Assembly (NCBI GenBank): GCA_026119935.1
Contig: JALRMH010000010.1
Location: forward strand, 372,001-436,000
Length of the DNA stretch: 64,000 nt
Direction of reading: 5' to 3'
Source of the DNA: Endothia cerciana
Taxonomy: Eukaryota; Ascomycota; Sordariomycetes; Diaporthales; Cryphonectriaceae
The position numbers and the translations under genes were made by a program. This document shows, in pieces, positions 12,207 to 22,358 of this stretch (position 1 is its first letter; every line of letters starts with the position of its first letter). The notes under the pieces were generated by a model. That model was not told the DNA's origin. It worked only from the letters and a program-made list of their open reading frames with translations, and made no database searches.

Positions 12207-14203
12207 GTTGACGGTGTTGTCTCCTGGTGTATTCCTGGGGTGGTTTTGTGTGGTCTGAAGGTAGCTATTCAGAAGTGAGATGCAGGTGGTGAGGATGGGC
12301 AGCGTGAGGGGCGGGCGCATCTGCTCATTGATATAAAGTAACATACCTAGCTATTTGTGATTCCCGACCGATCGATCTTAGGACGTGAAAACAATCCTGA
12401 TGATCTCGCCACTTCTACGTAGCGTTTTGGTATCTGGTCCCCGGGATAAAGAGACGCGTTTCGCGTTTGTTTACTTTGTCCTCCGGCCATGGGGGGGGGG
12501 GGGTTGGGGCCCTGAATATGCGACTGTCGAGATGCTCCACAGCGTCTCCAGCCATGGGCTGGGAAGAAGTCGCATGATACTCGAGAGAGATTCGAGAGAC
12601 TCGTGGTAGTGGAAATTTTCTGGTATCGTGGCCGAGGCTTTCTGGTCTGAAAGTCCTCCAACTCAGAGGACCCTGTGATTGTCAAGCTGTTCGAGATCCA
12701 AGTACCAGTTCTTCAGGACCCGGCGCGGAACCAGTTGCAAACTAATAATGTTGATACAGAGACGCCGGACAACAGGCTGGGTAGCACCCAACCTAAATTG
12801 AAGACACCTATCGGCTGAGGACTGAGGACGGAGGAGAACCGAGGCCCCCCCCACAAGAGAGCGAGGCAGGCCGGGCACGCCGGCCTGCAAGGTATATCGT
12901 AGAGAAAACCATATCGCCCTTTCAAAAGGGCCGACCGCCCTCAGCTGATTGGGAATGATCTGTGGTCTATCTATTTAGACTGCCACAATCAGCCTCGTAT
13001 GAAAGATAAGTGTCCAGCACGAGCCAAGACGATGCGCTCGACTAATATTGACGAATTATCTTTCTGTGGGACTTACAAGCGCACCGTCTTGTAAGCCATT
13101 CCCGGTGCCTGGAGTCTAGATTTCGAGCTACCCTTGAGACATGGCTTATTACCTGGGATTGGACCGTCATGTTTAAGCTCCCAGCTGCGAGGAGGGGAAT
13201 GCCTGTGAACAAAGTCCACGGGTGCGACCCCCAGGTACGGACCACTAGTATTATCGTCACCGGGACTCTTTTCGTCCAGCGGCAAATCCCAAGGTTATCA
13301 TTACCTCTCGGAATTGTCGCCTCGAAATTTGAGTAATCCTACATGCTATAGTTACAGGATCCCCGAGTCTTGAGATAATTCTAATAATGTTGATATAGAA
13401 CAACCTAGCTGGCGTCTGCTTGCTCGGGCGTGAAAAGAAGTGCCTGGCTCTTCAGGGATGGACTGCCTGACTTGTGCTACGGTTGTTGACGTGCTTGAGG
13501 CAGCGAAGGTGCACTGGGAGGATTCCGACAAGATTGATACAGGCTCTCTGCAGAGCGTGTGAAAGCTGAGACGTAAGGAGACAATCAGTATCTAACAGAG
13601 ATTGGTACGGACATGGGCCAGAATGTCGAGAGAAAGCACTCATGGTCATGGCGTTGCTTGAACGCCTGGAAGGGTGTTGTGGCTGCAACTGTGCTGCACT
13701 GCTGCGTTGATGCGGAGTCCAGAGGCTGTCGGGCGGGTAAAGGGCAGATCTAAGCCTTCTCTGTTGGCTTGATACTGTAGTCGGCTGCCGTGGGACCGGC
13801 CCCTCTTCTCCGCCAACGGCCCCGGCTCATAGCCACGCTCTGTGCTACTGCAGCGCACCTGAAGGAGGCTGCGGAGGCCCCCAGCTAATTACACTTTACT
13901 CTCTTACCCCCATTCCCGTCCCCCCTCCCCCCTCCCCCCTCCCCAATGCCGCCCTCCCGTCTTACCCGTGGAGCCTGCCGCCTGCAACCCCCACCCGCCC
14001 TAATTTCATGACGACGTGCGGCTGCTCATCTAATAATACCACCCACCACCTCAAACATCCTGTCAACCTCTGGTCATCACACAGATCAGTCCGTTGTCTC
14101 TGATGCCTTGATCCCAACTTTCACTTCTTCCTCTTGTTGTTGTCGTTGTCGTTTTTTTTGTTGTGGTTCATCGCCATCCACGGCAGTGTCGAGCCCACGA
14201 CGA
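12207..14203. other. Intergenic, promoter of GH47 gene
   Basis: This 2 kb holds no recognised gene. It contains a G12 run near 12490, a near-identical 19-bp pair at 12742-12760 and 13381-13399 (CTAATAATGTTGATAYAGA), and a strong pyrimidine tract upstream of the mannosidase. Confidence 0.5.
13921..13944 (+). promoter_or_regulatory. C-rich pyrimidine tract upstream of the GH47 gene
   Basis: Repeated CCCCCCT units form a homopyrimidine block about 260 bp before the mannosidase ATG. CT-rich blocks of this kind are common near fungal transcription start sites; the promoter role is inferred. Confidence 0.4.
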
Positions 14204-16003
14204 ATGATGGTCAGCCCCACGCGCCGGCGACATGGGCTGATCACCGGCGTCGCGGTGATCGTGACCTTCTACCTGATCTTCACCTGGAAGGGCGACGCCC
14301 CGTACGGCCCCAGCTGGCCCTACACGGCATCCAAGGACGGGTGGCAGGCCCCCGAGGACTACCTGTGGAAGACGGTCCCGGTCCACTACCCACCCGCCTC
14401 GATACGGCCCCTGCCCACAGAACGGCCCGTGAGCTTCCCCAGGGTCCAGGCCGCCAAGTTCCCCAGGGAGACCCCGGAGCGCCAGGAGCACCGCCAGGCC
14501 GTCAAGGACGTCTTCGCGAAGTGCTGGGCCTCGTACAGGGCCAAGGCCTGGCTTGCCGACGAGCTCACCCCCGTGTCCGGGTACAGCCGTAACCCGTTCG
14601 GCGGGTGGGGCGCGACGCTCGTGGACAGCCTCGACACGCTGTGGATCATGGGCATGAAGGACGAGTTCGCCGACGCCGTGGCGGCGGCCTCGGCGATCGA
14701 CTTCACCAGCAGCAAGCTCGACCAGGTCAACACGTTCGAGACGACCATCCGGTACCTGGGCGGGTTCCTCGCCGCCTACGACATGTCCGGGGACGCGAGG
14801 CTCCTGCGCAAGGCGGTCGAGGTCGGCGAGATGCTGTACAAGGCCTTCGACACGCCGAACCGCATGCCGATCACGCGGTGGTGGGTGAACAAGGCGGCGC
14901 AGGGGGAGAGGCAGGAGGCGGACGAGCAGGTCCTGGTCGCCGAGGTCGGGAGCCTGACGATGGAGTTCACGAGGCTCTCGCTCCTCACGGGCGACCCGAA
15001 GTGGTTCGACGCCGTCCAGCACATCGCCGACGTCATGGCCGCCCAGCAGGACAGGACGGAGCTCGCGGGCATGTGGCCGATGGTCGTCAACGCCAAGGAG
15101 AAGAAGTTCTCCGAGGGCTCTCACTTCACGCTGGCCGCCATGGCCGACTCGGCCTTCGAGTACCTCCCGAAGATGGCGGCCCTCCTGGGCGGGAAGCTGC
15201 CAGAGTACCAGGCCATGTACGAGAAGGCCGCGGACACGGCATCGCAATACCTCATGTTCCGACCGATCACGCCCGACGCCGCCGACATCCTCATCGCGGG
15301 CACGGCGCACACCAACACCGAGAGCCGCAAGACCACGGTGACGGTGGACTACGAGGGCCAGCACCTGACGTGCTACGCGGGCGGCATGTACGCGCTGGGC
15401 GGGAAGCTCTTCGGCCGCAAGGCCGACCTGGACATCGCGGCGAGGCTGACAGAGGGGTGCATCTGGACGTACAGCAACATGAAGCACGGCGTGATGCCCG
15501 AGAAGTTCCACATGGCGGCCTGCGCGGACGCGGGCGACTGCCAGTGGGACGAGCTGACGTGGAAGAAGCAGGTGGTCATCGACGCCGGGGAGACCATCAC
15601 GCGGGACTTTGACAAGGACATCGCCAAGGCGGACAGCATCATCGCGGACAAGCGCCTGCCCAAGGGCTTCACGGCCGTCAACGACGGCCGGTACATCCTG
15701 CGGCCCGAGGCCATCGAGAGCATCTTCGTCCTGTACAGGGTGACGGGGCGCGGGGACCTGCTCGACGCGGCCTGGGCCATGTTCACGGCCATCGACAAGA
15801 TCACGTCGACGAGCCTGGCGAACTCGGCGGTCAACGACGTCACCTCGCCCGGGCGGCCGGGCGCGAGCGACTCCATGGAGAGCTTCTGGATGGGGGAGAC
15901 GCTCAAGTATTTCTACCTGATCTTCAGCGAGGAGGGCCTGGTCGGCCTGGACGACTGGGTCTTCAACACCGAGGCGCACCCCTTCAGACGCCTGACGGGG
16001 TAA
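14204..16003 (+). CDS. GH47 mannosyl-oligosaccharide alpha-1,2-mannosidase
   Basis: Trims alpha-1,2-mannose from N-linked glycans in the ER/Golgi. It is a single exon of 599 aa starting at tandem ATGs (MMVSPTRRR). A short basic tail is followed by one membrane segment at about residues 12-28 (ITGVAVIVTFYLIFTW), so the protein is a type II membrane enzyme. GH47 hallmarks in order are GGWGATLVDSLDTLWIMGM, TFETTIRYLGG, CYAGGMYALGG, CIWTYSNMKHGVMPEKFHMA, RPEAIESIFVLYRVTG, SMESFWMGETLKYFYLIFSE and NTEAHPF, whose Thr binds the catalytic calcium. The gene is very GC-rich, which opens a 600-codon antisense frame with no protein character. An upstream extension to 14108 would need a TTG start and is rejected. 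Confidence 0.95.
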   Translation: MMVSPTRRRHGLITGVAVIVTFYLIFTWKGDAPYGPSWPYTASKDGWQAPEDYLWKTVPVHYPPASIRPLPTERPVSFPRVQAAKFPRETPERQEHRQAVKDVFAKCWASYRAKAWLADELTPVSGYSRNPFGGWGATLVDSLDTLWIMGMKDEFADAVAAASAIDFTSSKLDQVNTFETTIRYLGGFLAAYDMSGDARLLRKAVEVGEMLYKAFDTPNRMPITRWWVNKAAQGERQEADEQVLVAEVGSLTMEFTRLSLLTGDPKWFDAVQHIADVMAAQQDRTELAGMWPMVVNAKEKKFSEGSHFTLAAMADSAFEYLPKMAALLGGKLPEYQAMYEKAADTASQYLMFRPITPDAADILIAGTAHTNTESRKTTVTVDYEGQHLTCYAGGMYALGGKLFGRKADLDIAARLTEGCIWTYSNMKHGVMPEKFHMAACADAGDCQWDELTWKKQVVIDAGETITRDFDKDIAKADSIIADKRLPKGFTAVNDGRYILRPEAIESIFVLYRVTGRGDLLDAAWAMFTAIDKITSTSLANSAVNDVTSPGRPGASDSMESFWMGETLKYFYLIFSEEGLVGLDDWVFNTEAHPFRRLTG

Positions 16004-16264
16004 AAGAGGGGCCAGGGCGGGAAGGGGCCGTTTTGATTATCTCTGTACGATGGCTTTCTGTGATATGATGATATGTACTTGACAATACCCATGATCGTTG
16101 TGATAGAATGGCATCTGTTCCTGCGCACGGCGTGACCAGCGCGGCCAGGGGCCCGGCGCGCTACCCGTTGCGCGCCGGCACCCCAGAGCTCCTACGGCCA
16201 GCACCCGAGGCCACCTAGAACCGGCCACCCCCCCCCCCCCGCGGCGCCTGCCCCGGCAGCCCCC

Positions 16265-17508
16265 TCACAGCTTTCCCTTCTGCCTCGCCCGCCCCCCCTC
16301 CTCCTCCACAAGCCTCCAGGTGAGCTCCCCCAGGCCCCTGAAGCTGCCCGCGTACCTCTCCGCGACCTCGCTCGAGGCCTGCCTCCTGGCGACCCGCGCT
16401 GCGATGCCCTGCAGTATGGCCGCGGCCCTCAGCATGCCGAACGCGGACCCCCAGCTCATGTCCGGGCGCGGGTCGTACCGCCCCCGCGACGCCTCCACGT
16501 ACCACCCCAGCAGCTCCTCGCTGGTCGGCAGGCCCGGCGTCGCCCCGGGCAGGAAGTCGGCGCGGTTGGGGAAGTAGGGGAAGTCGAGGTCCGCGTTGGC
16601 GGGCGACGACGTGGCCAGGCCCATGAAGAAGGGGAAGGTCAGGTTGACGACGTCGGACAGCGGGTGGCCGACGGTGCTCATCTCCCAGTCGAGCACGCCG
16701 ATGACGCGCGGCTCCTCGGGGTGGAACATGAGGTTGTCGATCTTGAAGTCGCCGTGCACGACCCCGGCGCGGTCCGCCGGCTGGAGCGCCGGGTCCGAGA
16801 AGAAGGCCGTGATGGCGTCGAACCGAGGGTGGATGGGCCCCACGGGCCGGTGGGTGTCGGCGTCCTCGGCCGCGGCCTGCGCGTCGCAGATCTGCCGCCA
16901 GGTGGCGAGCTGGCGGGAGTAGAACCCGCTGGCCCTGCCGAAGGTGCTCAGGCCGAGGGCCGGCGAGGTGAAGTCCACGGCGTGCAGCCTGGCGAGGGTC
17001 GTTATGGCGGAGCGCCAGAGGGCGCGGCGCTCTTCCGGGCTCACGGCTGGGGGGTTGGGGGTTAGCGAGATGGGTTAATCGGGGGGGGGGGGGTGGGGGG
17101 CGCAGATTGGGTTGGGCGGACGGGGAAGGGGGATATACATGGCATCGTGGCGTCCTCGAATATCCTCCCCCTGAGGAACTCCATGATGTAGAAGGGCGTC
17201 CCGATGACCGACGCGTCCTCGCAGAGGCAGTATGTCTTTGGCACGGGCACGTCGGTAGAGTTGAGGGCCTTGATGATGCGGTATTCCCGCTCGACCTTGT
17301 GGGCCGTCTGGGACAGGAGCTTCCCCGGCGGCTTCTTGCGCAGCACGTAGCCCCTGCCGGAGGGTCTCGAGGTGAGGAGGTATGTCGGGTTCGACTGGCC
17401 ATAGCCGAACTGCTTGACGTCCAGAGGGACCTCGACCTCCGGGACGTGCTGCTTCAGGTACTCCTCCAGCGACTTCACGTCGATGGGCTGGCGGACGCGG
17501 CCGGCCAT
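16265..17508 (-). CDS. Aminoglycoside-phosphotransferase-fold (APH) kinase, ACAD11 N-terminal-like
   Basis: Two exons are inferred, 17508-17139 and 17046-16265, giving 383 aa. The 92-nt intron is C-rich and has a CTAAC branch site. The N-lobe begins near VKQFGYGQSNPTYLL with the phosphate-loop equivalent and the Lys-containing strand YVLRKKPPGKLL. The catalytic loop is HGDFKIDN (His221, Asp223, Asn228) and the metal-binding DWE is at 243-245 in VIGVLDWEMSTVGHPLSD. This is the APH domain type that animals fuse to an acyl-CoA dehydrogenase domain in ACAD10/ACAD11. It is transcribed divergently from an acyl-CoA dehydrogenase gene starting 604 bp away, which suggests a joint role in acyl-CoA or hydroxy-acid catabolism. 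Substrate is inferred only. Confidence 0.88.
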
Positions 17509-18112
17509 CGTTCCGGGCCGCGACGGGAGGACGACCAGAGGAACCCTACGGCGGGAAAGGAGCAAGAAGAAATAATCAAGAAGAATCAAATAATAATAAA
17601 AATAGAAGAAGACGTGTGAGGTCCTTCCTGTCGGGTCCAAGTTCTTGCGTGTCTGGGGCGCGAGGAGTGAAATCGTCCTGAACGGGTGAGATGGAGGTTG
17701 TACTGGAGCGGCGGCCAGGACGAGTTACAGTAGTTGTGCCTCGGCCCACGGTGGCCCTGGCCCCTGGCGATGCGACAGGTATACCGGCATAGGCATGGTA
17801 CTGCACAGGGGGAGATCTGAGGACCCAGGCACCATGTCCAGCACAGTAAAATCCCCACGGGGTCGTCGCCAAGGATGCGGGGAAGGCTTTGGAGGGAGGG
17901 TATCACAACCTCGGGTGCATCTTACGACTCGAAGGATCGACGCTGTGAGCACAACCTTGTTTTTTTAATTTTTTTTTTTTATTGCAATCTATTATACAAG
18001 ATGAGGACACCACCTCGTGTGTCCTACTCTTGCATGAGGCGACCTGCTTGTTGTCCACCTCGCCGGTCCAGGGGCCCGCCAATGATTACAGTATCCCCAC
18101 GAGCCCGCCATC
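17509..18112. promoter_or_regulatory. Bidirectional promoter of the APH/ACAD pair
   Basis: The 604 bp separates two divergent starts. It holds a T-rich tract at about 17960-17980 (A-rich on the other strand), typical of nucleosome-poor fungal promoters. No open frame of protein character is seen. Co-regulation of the two genes is inferred from arrangement. Confidence 0.55.
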
Positions 18113-19496
18113 ATGAACTTCAACCTTCCGGATGAGCTCCAGGAGTACATCTCCCGGCTGGACACCTTCATACGAGACGCGATACTGCCCCTCCAGCACA
18201 GGGATGACAACAACCGCTTCTTCGACCACCGGCGCGAGCCGTCGCGGACACAATGGGACAACCAAGGCTTGCCCACCCCGGAATGGGAGGCCCTCCTCGC
18301 CCAGGCCCGCGCCCTCGCCGACAAGGCAGGCTTCTACCGCTTCCCGATCCCCAAGCAGTACGGCGGGCAGGGCCACCCGGACACCAACCTCTGGATGTGC
18401 GCCGTCCGCCTCCACCTGGCCTCCCACCCCGCCTACGGCGGCGGCGTGAGCCTCGCCAACGACCTGCAGAACGAGCACAGCGTGGTCGGCAACTTCCCGG
18501 ACTTCCTGATGCTGTACCACTGGGGTAGTGAGCGGCAGAAGGCCGACTTCATACCCGCGCGGCTGAGGGGCGAGTTCCGCATGACCTTCGGCCTGACGGA
18601 GATCCACCACGGCAGCGACGCGACGCACATGGACACGCGGGCGGTGCGGTGCAGCCTGCCCGACGGCCGGCCGGGCTGGAGCATCTCGGGCAACAAGAAG
18701 TGGCAGACAGGCGCCCACAGCGCCACGCACATGCTCATCTTCGCGCGGACGTCGGGCTTCGACAGGCCCGGCTCGGCGACGGGGATCACGGCCTTCATCG
18801 TCCCGAGGGGCGCGCCCGGGCTGGTCACCAGGTCGTACGAGTACACGCTCAACATGCCGACGGACCACGCCACCGTCTCGCTGGACGACGTGCGGGTGCC
18901 TGATGATGCGGTCCTGGGCCGGCCGGACAACGGCCTCGCCGTCGCCCAGACGTTCACCCACGAGAACCGCATCCGCCAGGCGGCGAGCTCGTGCGGCGCT
19001 GCAAAGTTCTGCGTCGGCCGGAGCGTCGACTACGCGCGCCGGAGGGTCGTGTTCGGCCGGCCGCTGGCCAGCAACCAGGCCATCCAGTGGCCGCTGGTCG
19101 AGCTGGCGACGCAGGTCGAGATGCTGCGGCTGTTGATCCTGCGGACGGCCACGGAAATGGACGAGGTACAGAGGCGTTACGGTGCCCGGGGTGGGGGGGG
19201 GGGGGGGAGGGGAGGATGTCCCGCCTTGGGTCGCCATAGAGAGGGAGCTGGGCCACAAGATCAGCATGTGTAACTTCTGGGCCAACAGGCTTGCCACGCA
19301 GGCCGCGGACAGCGCCATCCAGGTCCACGGCGGCAGCGGGTACAGCAGACACCAGCCATTCGAGCACATCTGGCGGCACTTTCGGCGGTATCGGATCACA
19401 GAAGGCAGCGAGGAGGTGCAGAAGCGCAGAGTCGCCGGGCATCTGTTCGGATTCAAGGGCAGAGGGACGAGGCCGGCCGGTACAGCAAAGCTGTAG
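18113..19496 (+). CDS. Acyl-CoA dehydrogenase, ACAD11/ACAD10 C-terminal-like
   Basis: FAD-dependent dehydrogenation of acyl-CoA, probably in peroxisome or mitochondrion. Two exons are inferred, 18113-19165 and 19242-19496, giving 435 aa; the intron carries a long G run. The N-terminal helical domain, middle beta domain (RMTFGLTEIHHGSDATHMDT, GNKKWQTGAHSATHMLIFAR) and C-terminal helical domain (ENRIRQAASSCGAAKFCVGR, VFGRPLASNQAIQWPLVEL) are all present. The family end motif is HGGSGYSRHQPFEHIWRHFR followed by RITEGSEEVQKRR. The sequence resembles the ACAD10/11 subgroup more than the short- or medium-chain enzymes. The acceptor of the intron lies in CATAGAG; the second AG is the one that keeps frame. 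It pairs divergently with the APH kinase gene. Confidence 0.9.
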
Positions 19497-19585
19497 TGTC
19501 AGCATCGTCCGCGAGGAGGTACGGGCTGCGATGAGCAGGGCCCCTGGGCCGAACGGAATTTATAATCGATCCCATCTATTACCAA

Positions 19586-21142
19586 CTACAGACAACAGGG
19601 GTACTTCTCCATCGTGGTATCGCCATATCTATCGTTGTTCGGAAACATATGCGTCCTCGCACCGCCGTCATCCCACACCTCGAAGCTGCTCCCCCGGTAT
19701 CTTGTGGTCGGGTCTCTCAGGTTCGCCGCCGTGTAGCTGAAGGCACTGCCCATGATGCCGAGGAAGAAGTAGCTCCTCACCAACATACCCAGGTCGATGA
19801 TCGCCTCGAAGTCGAACGGTAGCGCCTCTATCGTATCAAGCGTCTCCTCTGTTGCCATGGCCTCGCCCAGTGCGTACTTTGATGTCACGTTCCAGCCTCT
19901 CGCCTTCCCTGCGTCCACAAAGGCCTGGGTCGAGCCCGCGTCGCCGCACGCCAGATACACGGGCGGCTTCCTGTCGATATGCGACGTCATCTCGGGGGTG
20001 TCGCGATACATCTGCCACGCGCGGTCCAGCGCGTCGAGGTCCACAACGATCTGCTCCTCGGGGCTCGCCCACATGTTGTCGCCCTCACCCCTGAAGTGCA
20101 CTGCGAAGAAGTGCTCATCCCCGATCTGCCGCAGCAGCTTGTCGACGATTGCCCGCGGCTCCTGGAGAAACCGCAGCGCCTTCCCTAGGTCGTCCCACAG
20201 GTGCTTCTCGTGGCCCGTTGGGTCATTGGCGATGTTGAAGAGCTCGAAGTCGGCACGCATGCCGATGATCATGGCGGCGGATCTGTCTACGTCGGCCCGT
20301 CGGTGGAGCTGCTCCTGGGCTGTCGTACCCTTCTCGTCAACCTCCCCCCCCTCGTCGTTCTTGTGCTCCTCCCTCAGCCGGGCTAAATTCTCGTCGAAGA
20401 AGGCCCTGAAGGGCTTGCCGGCCCAGAAGTACCCATCGCGCTCCCTGAAGAAGCGCGCTGAGTGTATATCAACAGACCACCTGTTCTCCGCCCTCGCGGC
20501 GCTCGACTGCAGATCCTCTTGGGTGATGACGTCCAGTCTAGGACATGCTTGTTTCATCGATTCGACGATATGATCCTGGTCAAACCACTCTCCGAAGGCC
20601 CTTTCAGCGGCCGGATTCCCTTGGTTGTACGACACCAGGTTGCTCTCGTCCCGCAGCGGGATATCCGGCAGCACCACGCCGACGCCCGCCTCGATCGCCA
20701 TCTTGAGGCACGACTTGACTTGTGAGATGACGCTCGTGAGGCCGAGATAGATCCCCTCGCACTGCAGATAGACCGTCTCGTTCTTCCACTCCGTCCGGTC
20801 ACACTGCCGCCTCAGCGCCGGGAAGGCATACGCGTGCGGCTTGTCCAGCGAGAAGGCCTGGTCAAAGTACACCTCCGCTGGGGAGGTCGCGCCTGTTGAT
20901 GCTGATATTTTCGAGACTGGCTGCAGGTGCGGGTACAAGTCCGTCTCCCCGTAGCTCCCGAGGCTCTCGGCGATCATCAGGGGGAGGCCGTCACCGCCGC
21001 TGGTATCGTAGTACGTGAACGGGAAACCTATGCGCCAGGGCGTCAGCCAGAGGCAGGCGAGGGCGACGAGGGTGAGGGTCGCATTCCTGGGGGTCATGGG
21101 GGGCATCTTGTCATGATGGACGGGGCGGATGACCCTTCTCAT
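19586..21142 (-). CDS. O-fucosyltransferase-like type II membrane protein
   Basis: A single uninterrupted frame of 518 aa. A short basic N-terminus is followed by one hydrophobic segment (TLTLVALACLWLTPW, about residues 21-36), then a large lumenal domain. Motifs resemble the GDP-fucose protein O-fucosyltransferase fold: FFAVHFRGEGDNMWA, PVYLACGDAGSTQAF, and a C-terminal block DLGMLVRSYFFLGIMGSAFS that fits the nucleotide-sugar side. Its place in the secretory pathway is inferred from topology. A second in-frame ATG at 21106 (MPPMTPRNATL) gives a shorter tail and is an equally plausible start. The donor sugar and target are unknown; it could be another GT-B enzyme. Confidence 0.78.
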   Translation of the reverse strand: MRRVIRPVHHDKMPPMTPRNATLTLVALACLWLTPWRIGFPFTYYDTSGGDGLPLMIAESLGSYGETDLYPHLQPVSKISASTGATSPAEVYFDQAFSLDKPHAYAFPALRRQCDRTEWKNETVYLQCEGIYLGLTSVISQVKSCLKMAIEAGVGVVLPDIPLRDESNLVSYNQGNPAAERAFGEWFDQDHIVESMKQACPRLDVITQEDLQSSAARAENRWSVDIHSARFFRERDGYFWAGKPFRAFFDENLARLREEHKNDEGGEVDEKGTTAQEQLHRRADVDRSAAMIIGMRADFELFNIANDPTGHEKHLWDDLGKALRFLQEPRAIVDKLLRQIGDEHFFAVHFRGEGDNMWASPEEQIVVDLDALDRAWQMYRDTPEMTSHIDRKPPVYLACGDAGSTQAFVDAGKARGWNVTSKYALGEAMATEETLDTIEALPFDFEAIIDLGMLVRSYFFLGIMGSAFSYTAANLRDPTTRYRGSSFEVWDDGGARTHMFPNNDRYGDTTMEKYPCCL

Positions 21143-22358
21143 GAGAACGCGAGAACGAAGGGGTGATTGGGGGTGATGAGGGTGGAGATCGTCGAGATAA
21201 GAAAGAGATCTGGTTTGCGCAGTGCGCACGCAGTCTTGAGATGGGAGTGTTTCTCGCGTGAGGCGTCTCCCTTGCTTGGGCCGCCCGCGTCTCCCTGGTG
21301 TTCAATCTCCCGCGTGGAGGTGGACGGACAGCCGGACAGACCCGAATGTCTTACACCGCACGCAGACAGTTCCGCGCGAGGCTAGTGGCTTGAGGACAAC
21401 ATACTACGCCAGATCACATAAGACGAGATAGTTTTAACCGCTCCACCCAATCGTCAGTTGGGTCGGGACATCTGGCGATATCCCGTACTTACCAGCTCGG
21501 CCAGTGGGAAACGGCACACTCAAGCAGATGAAGCAATCACAAGGGATCAGCGCGGCGAAGAACTTTGATAGATTACTACGAGCCGGCGGTGCTTTTTCGT
21601 AGTGAAAAGACATCCCCCAAGCAGAGTTCATTCACACCACCGGTCGTCTCCTCCGCCGCCTACATCGAGTCTTTCGATTGCCGGACACCATTTAGCGACC
21701 TCCAAAGATCAACAGAGTTGCACATCCAACGGTTCACACCAGACGGTGATGGGGTTGCCGGGTGACGGACTAGAGTTCCCATATTACCAACAAGCTTGGA
21801 GTTAAGTAGCTGTCAGGGGCTCTGTCGCCGCCAAAGATAGTGCCACAGGATGCCTCTAAACGGGGGGCCGTTTTCATAATCTCATGGGGACGGAGCTGTC
21901 AAATCCGAGACCAAGAAAGGTTAACGCGACCATCCTTCTTCATGTTTTCCAGGCTGAGCGAGCGGTCACGGCCAGTCATCCGGCCCAAGCCGCATGGTCG
22001 CATGTCAGGTGCTGATGCCAAAATAAGCCGCCTCCAGTCGTTTTTTTGAGTGGCCATAGTAAGCACCGGAAGGCCCCCAGAAAGCCAAGAAACGCCTTCA
22101 CGGTAAATGCAAAGATGTAAGCGCTTCCCTCCTCACTCTGACCTCATCTCACCTCTCTTCATGTTTCCAATCCTTCTTGTGGTGGCTATGCTGTGAATCC
22201 GCGCTGCATTGCCTCGCTCCGGCCTCGTTGGCCCCCCTGCCGACCTTTCCTCTTCCCAAGTACTACCTTTGTCTGACGGAAGACCGCTGCCTCGTCGAAC
22301 TCTGTCTGCTCGTTTGAGCATCGAAACTCGCCGTCAGTATGAGGTGCGGCCGCACACC
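21143..22358. other. Divergent intergenic region, nothing recognised
   Basis: The region lies between the minus-strand O-FucT-like gene and the plus-strand GH76 gene, and contains both promoters. Short frames show no recognisable domain. Confidence 0.5.

Noticed and set aside
14168..15979. A 600-codon antisense frame opposite the GH47 gene
   Set aside because: It is Arg/Gly/Val/Leu-rich without any domain and is explained by the strong GC bias at third codon positions of the sense gene.
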